DNA of 64,000 nucleotides, from the NCBI GenBank assembly GCA_032622095.1, contig CP136061.1, positions 214,242,373 through 214,306,372 on the forward strand, read 5' to 3'. The translations under genes were made by a program, and so were the position numbers. This DNA comes from Siphonodentalium dalli. Lineage: Eukaryota; Mollusca; Scaphopoda; Gadilida; Siphonodentaliidae. Within the stretch, counting starts at the first letter, position 1. Every line of letters starts with the position of its first letter. Below, piece after piece: positions 60,664-64,000 of the stretch. The notes beneath the pieces were generated by a model, which made no database searches, had not been told where the DNA came from, and saw nothing but the letters and a program-made list of their open reading frames with translations.

Positions 60664-61005
60664 GTGCAAACTGAGAGACCTCGAACCGTCAGAGGATTGC
60701 ATATATATAATAACAAAATTGAGTCTGTTCCATTCAATACAGTTTCCACAAAAAGTTACAATTTGTCAAGAGATATGGAGGACTGTTCAAAAATAGTGGT
60801 AACAGTGTTCATGCAGTCAAATATAGTTTCTTCTGATATACAAGAAAATGCAATTAGTAACACAAGACTTTTCAGGATCCTACCAATACTGACATCTGAC
60901 AAGGGTTTTAGAACAGACTCATCGACTGACATAAACAACTCAAAATCTCGCTCTGTTCCTGGCACATGTAGCTGATATATATGCGCAGCAACATTTCGTT
61001 TAAAC
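60664..61005. other. Open on both strands, unassigned
   Basis: The minus strand is open from about 60990 to 60756, reading ERDFELFMSVDESVLKPLSD and then GRILKSLVLLIAFSC, after a possible acceptor TATATATCAG at about 61005. The + strand is also open for 103 codons. I recognise no family. The minus reading has a protein-like mix of charged and hydrophobic residues, so it is a weak exon candidate. Confidence 0.25.
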
Positions 61006-61389
61006 TAAGAATATTTAGTCAATATATAGCACCCTGGAAATTTCTTTCAAACATCTGTATCTTCATGGAGATATGATAGCCAGGTGTCCTCGAGATCTTA
61101 GTCCAACCCACTAGATTGATTGATACATATCAATATGTAAAACCAAATTATCATCTTTTATCGAATTAATGTGTTTATGATGTTCATGTATCATATTATA
61201 ACGTCTAATGTATACGCAGTTGTAAATAAATAAATACTTCATTATTGGTGGAACGGATTAATCGCGATAAACACAATGACAATTGACAAGGTGAGCCACT
61301 ACTTATATTCCATGACTGTAATAACCATATTTTGTGATTCTATTTGAATATACAATTTATGAGAAAACGTATAACACTTTAAGCAAGAG

Positions 61390-61460
61390 CATTCTCTATT
61401 CCCAACAAATATCCACAGCATACATTAACCTGAGCAACGCCGGGTAACCCTGCTAGTGTT
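61390..61460 (+). mobile_element. Possible Helitron-like 3' end
   Basis: CCTGAGCAACGCCGGGTAAC ends with CCTGCTAGT. A short imperfect hairpin (ACC.G...CGGGT) followed by a CTAGT tetranucleotide context resembles the CTRRT terminus of Helitrons. It could close the element that opens with the TGTC-headed array at 58.7 kb, but that is inference. Confidence 0.35.
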
Positions 61461-61708
61461 TAATATATACATATACCCTTTCTTTCCTCTTAAAAATAAA
61501 CCAGTGATTTCAGTTAAACTGAACGTATATTACATACCATATATATTATTGAATCATGTTGTACCTATATTATACTTGCAGGTTTAAATTGTAACACGCA
61601 TGTTATGTATGTTGCTGTTTTTTTCTGGTTCAAATACAAAATTAAAAAAAAAAAAAAATTCCAGCAAAAATTGCGAACTCGATCCTCCAAAATCTAATGG
61701 CCTATCCT

Positions 61709-62220
61709 TTAAAGGCATGGGCGGCGTTCGTTGCAGAAATATTCATATTTCTTCAAATCGCCATCAACAGAAGGAATATTAAAATATATATAGTTTTGTT
61801 CATATGCCAAACATAATCAGCGCGTAAAAGGTATATTGTCGTCAAGGCGTACGATGATATACGTAAACAAGAACCTGCTCGTGTTACAGAAGTTTTTCTT
61901 CTGCTTACATAACACAGCGCAATTATATTGGTTAATCACACACAAATGGTATAAACGCTCTTTATTATTTCCATATCAGGAAAACAGTAACAAATAAAGC
62001 TCGTTATGTTTACCATATATCCGGATCTAAACAAAAGTCAGGTTCTGTATCGTTTTTTGCTTTTGTTTACATAACAAAGGAAAAACATTTGACAATTACA
62101 AAATGTTTATGCCATATTTCTGATTGGTATAAGAACAAAGTCTGTCTATATTTTACTATTCTTTCTGTTTATGGCGGTTTTTGACAGCATACCCACCGCC
62201 AACGCCACCCGTATCTTTAA
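61709..62220. mobile_element. MITE family C, copy 4, complete
   Basis: Bounded by TTAA at 61709-61712 and 62217-62220. Ends are AGGCATGGGCGGCGTTCG and the complement of AGATACGGGTGGCGTTGGCG. The interior is about 500 bp with the same ordered words as the copies at 49.3, 50.1 and 52.0 kb. This is the best reference copy of the family in the window. Confidence 0.85.
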
Positions 62221-62336
62221 GAATAATTTCGTCACTAAAAAAATACTGGCTGAAAGGTCTTGTTGATGGTGTGTAAATGCTATACTCAGCAAAATGGCAG
62301 TCAATTAGATTTCTTATGTTTGATTTGACTGATGAT

Positions 62337-62926
62337 CAGGGTCCGCGCTGGACAGAAATTTACTTTTGCCAAATGAAGATATATTTTGCCAACTTCTATT
62401 AGAATTTGCCAAATATTATCCCTAATAGTATAATTTTCTGCAACCTTGATTGAGTTTTATGTTTCGACACTCGTGGTTTTAACGACGTTTGGTATGATAG
62501 GAAAGCAGTTAGCTAATGAATAAGTATACTGGCATCTCTATTGTGGTTTGTCATACAAGAATAAACCAATCACCGAAAAATAACATGATAGAAGGGTTGC
62601 TTCATCAGAAGGGCATCACAAGAGAATTAGTTATGTAAACACCACCACCATACTAAATACTAGTAACCCCCCAACCATCGGTACTAATGCTATATGAGAT
62701 TAACTGCATCTCAATAGACGTGTTAACCTTATAAAACATCACTAATTACATTATGTTGTAATAGTTTCCTAATAGAAATTAATGGTATTTGTTGACCAAT
62801 ATGTTTCAACTTTCTTGAGGAAATAAAAAGTCACTTGCCAAAACTTTTGCCAAATAAAAATATTTTTTGCCAAATGTTATTTATTTTTGCCATTGGCAAA
62901 TTTGGCAAGTGGCAGCGCGAACCCTG
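62337..62926. mobile_element. hAT-like non-autonomous element
   Basis: Inverted tips CAGGGTCCGCGCTG (62337) and CAGCGCGAACCCTG (to 62926) with a perfect 8-bp duplication CTGATGAT (62329-62336 and 62927-62934). CAGGG-type tips and 8-bp duplications define hAT elements. Sub-terminal TTTGCCAAAT words are repeated on both sides, at least nine in all, as expected for transposase-binding repeats. No ORF for a transposase; 590 bp. Confidence 0.92.
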
Positions 62927-63287
62927 CTGATGATTGCCATGCATATTGTTTGTCCATATGCGTTTATACATCTGTGTTGATAACATAACCGGACAACCAA
63001 AGCACTTAGTCCATGAACTGGTAGGACCCCTGGTGCACCCCCATAACTTAACTTCGTTGGTATTTCCATGTACCCTAGTATTATTCAGGAAAAATGATGT
63101 TAACAGCAAATATTGTGGGCCCTAGCGTACCTACTTGGTTAAAGTTTAAACTTACGCAATTCGATTATGATGGGGTGGGGAAAAAGGTATCCCATATATG
63201 GGATGTCATTGCGATTGGATTTTAACGTGTGATATGTCATTTTGTAGGTATTGGAATACTCAAGCCAAAAATATATGATCTGCTCAT

Positions 63288-63325
63288 TGATGACGTCACC
63301 AGAGGTCAAAAGGTCACGTGACGGC
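63288..63325 (+). promoter_or_regulatory. Cluster of consensus factor sites (CRE, DR2, E-box)
   Basis: Within 31 bases: TGACGTCA (63291-63298), AGGTCA-AA-AGGTCA (63303-63316, a direct repeat of nuclear-receptor half sites with 2-base spacing) and TCACGTGA (63314-63321). Each is a full consensus. Its target gene is unknown. It could be a promoter/enhancer of a gene to the right or upstream of the lectin gene, or part of a repeat. Confidence 0.4.
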
Positions 63326-63391
63326 AATGAAAACGCAAATATAATAGTCTGGTAGCTGATATGGTACCCCTACACCCCACACCGCAGGACT

Positions 63392-63450
63392 TCATCCCAC
63401 TCATTTTCTTCCTTACTTAATCCCACTCATTTTCTTCCTTATTATATCCC
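63392..63450. repeat. Short direct repeat ATCCCACTCATTTTCTTCCT
   Basis: Two copies of ATCCCACTCATTTTCTTCCTTA about 26 bases apart, followed by a third partial ATCCCA. The remaining sequence to the window end holds ATGGCCGCC/ATGGCCACC words (63517-63700) but no recognised gene. Confidence 0.6.
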
Positions 63451-64000
63451 ACAACTTTTAAGCAATGCTAACAGCAAAAGAAAGTGGCCGCCTATACACG
63501 AAACAGGATGGCGTCCAACATGGCCGCCGTGTTTTAGGACGAGGCACTATAAGTCAGTTGGATGCAAATTATAGAGAGAAAATCTTGACAAATGTATACA
63601 AGTGTATATATTAATGTGACACTAAGACACAATACTATAGCTAGCGTTTTATGGTAAAATTGGAGCTCGCTGGTCCAATATGGCCACCAAAATGACCGCC
63701 GCCGAAAGTGAAAATGTGACTATTTTTCAGTTATATTTTCTAGATTAGTTTCTATTGTCTGTAACTGGTTGAGAATTGCGACTTTATTTTGTATTGGTCA
63801 TGTTCACTGATCATTGGAACAATTAAATATGCCATATTTTGGGTCCCAGGCCCTTCCGATCTCTCAAAATATTAAGTTTACAGAATGCGGTATAAAATTT
63901 CACCAAAAATCACAATTGGGATTCTAGTCATATTACAAACAGAAATGAACAGAACTGTAAGTGTAAGTAAGTGAATATTCCAACTCAATGGAACCAAAAT

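Noticed and set aside
62831-63109. Overlapping Cys/Trp-containing ORFs as the upstream lectin exon
   Set aside because: They cross the right end of the hAT element, lack the lectin-domain cysteine spacing, and two frames are equally open.

Overview
This window looks like nuclear DNA from an invertebrate animal, most likely a mollusc. It is AT-rich and intron-rich, almost all of it is non-coding, and it is crowded with palindromic mobile elements. The octamer TACATGTA and its fragments recur throughout. Several repeats have the architecture of bivalve pearl/Helitron-like elements: roughly 150-bp tandem cores, then an ACAG/ACGG microsatellite, then a 3' hairpin. Nothing looks bacterial or viral. 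No long ORF is a real gene; the genes present are split into short exons.

Two host genes can be supported, both on the minus strand. The main one is AMDHD1 (imidazolonepropionase, the third enzyme of histidine breakdown). Four coding exons (48639-48781, 36108-36214, 20479-20543, 18613-18890) join in perfect phase with GT/AG borders. They give residues 1 to 197 plus two bases of codon 198, slightly under half of a protein of about 425 residues. Introns are about 12.4, 15.6 and 1.6 kb. The fourth runs off the left edge or holds exons I could not find, so most of positions 1-48,800 is presumed AMDHD1 intron. The second gene is known only from its last exon (57435-57625), the end of a C-type lectin-like domain. 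I did not find its upstream exons.

The rest is a dense record of transposition. Elements whose ends and target duplications can be read directly are: a Mutator-like element (38197-39554, TIRs of about 100 bp, 9-bp duplication) nested in a GACGTGGC-ended repeat that is itself nested in a 3.3-kb TIR element; a hAT-like element (62337-62926, 8-bp duplication); a Harbinger-derived element with a transposase N-terminal fragment (45259-45881); a TTAA-flanked piggyBac-type MITE built of nested palindromes (56121-56495); a second TTAA-flanked MITE family of about 500 bp in four copies; two mariner-like foldbacks; two LINE reverse-transcriptase relics; a tRNA-derived SINE-like head; and an array of about 40 monomers of a 45-bp satellite (9945-11770).

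The most unusual structure is a family of elements ended by TATGGGAGGCC inverted repeats (15445-15789, 27164-27516, 27954-28738, 42071/42084-42538). Three copies carry 6-bp flanking duplications. Their interiors are runs of small palindromes centred on CTTAAG or CTGAAG, whose two arms change together from copy to copy. I do not recognise this family and consider it the best candidate here for something undescribed.
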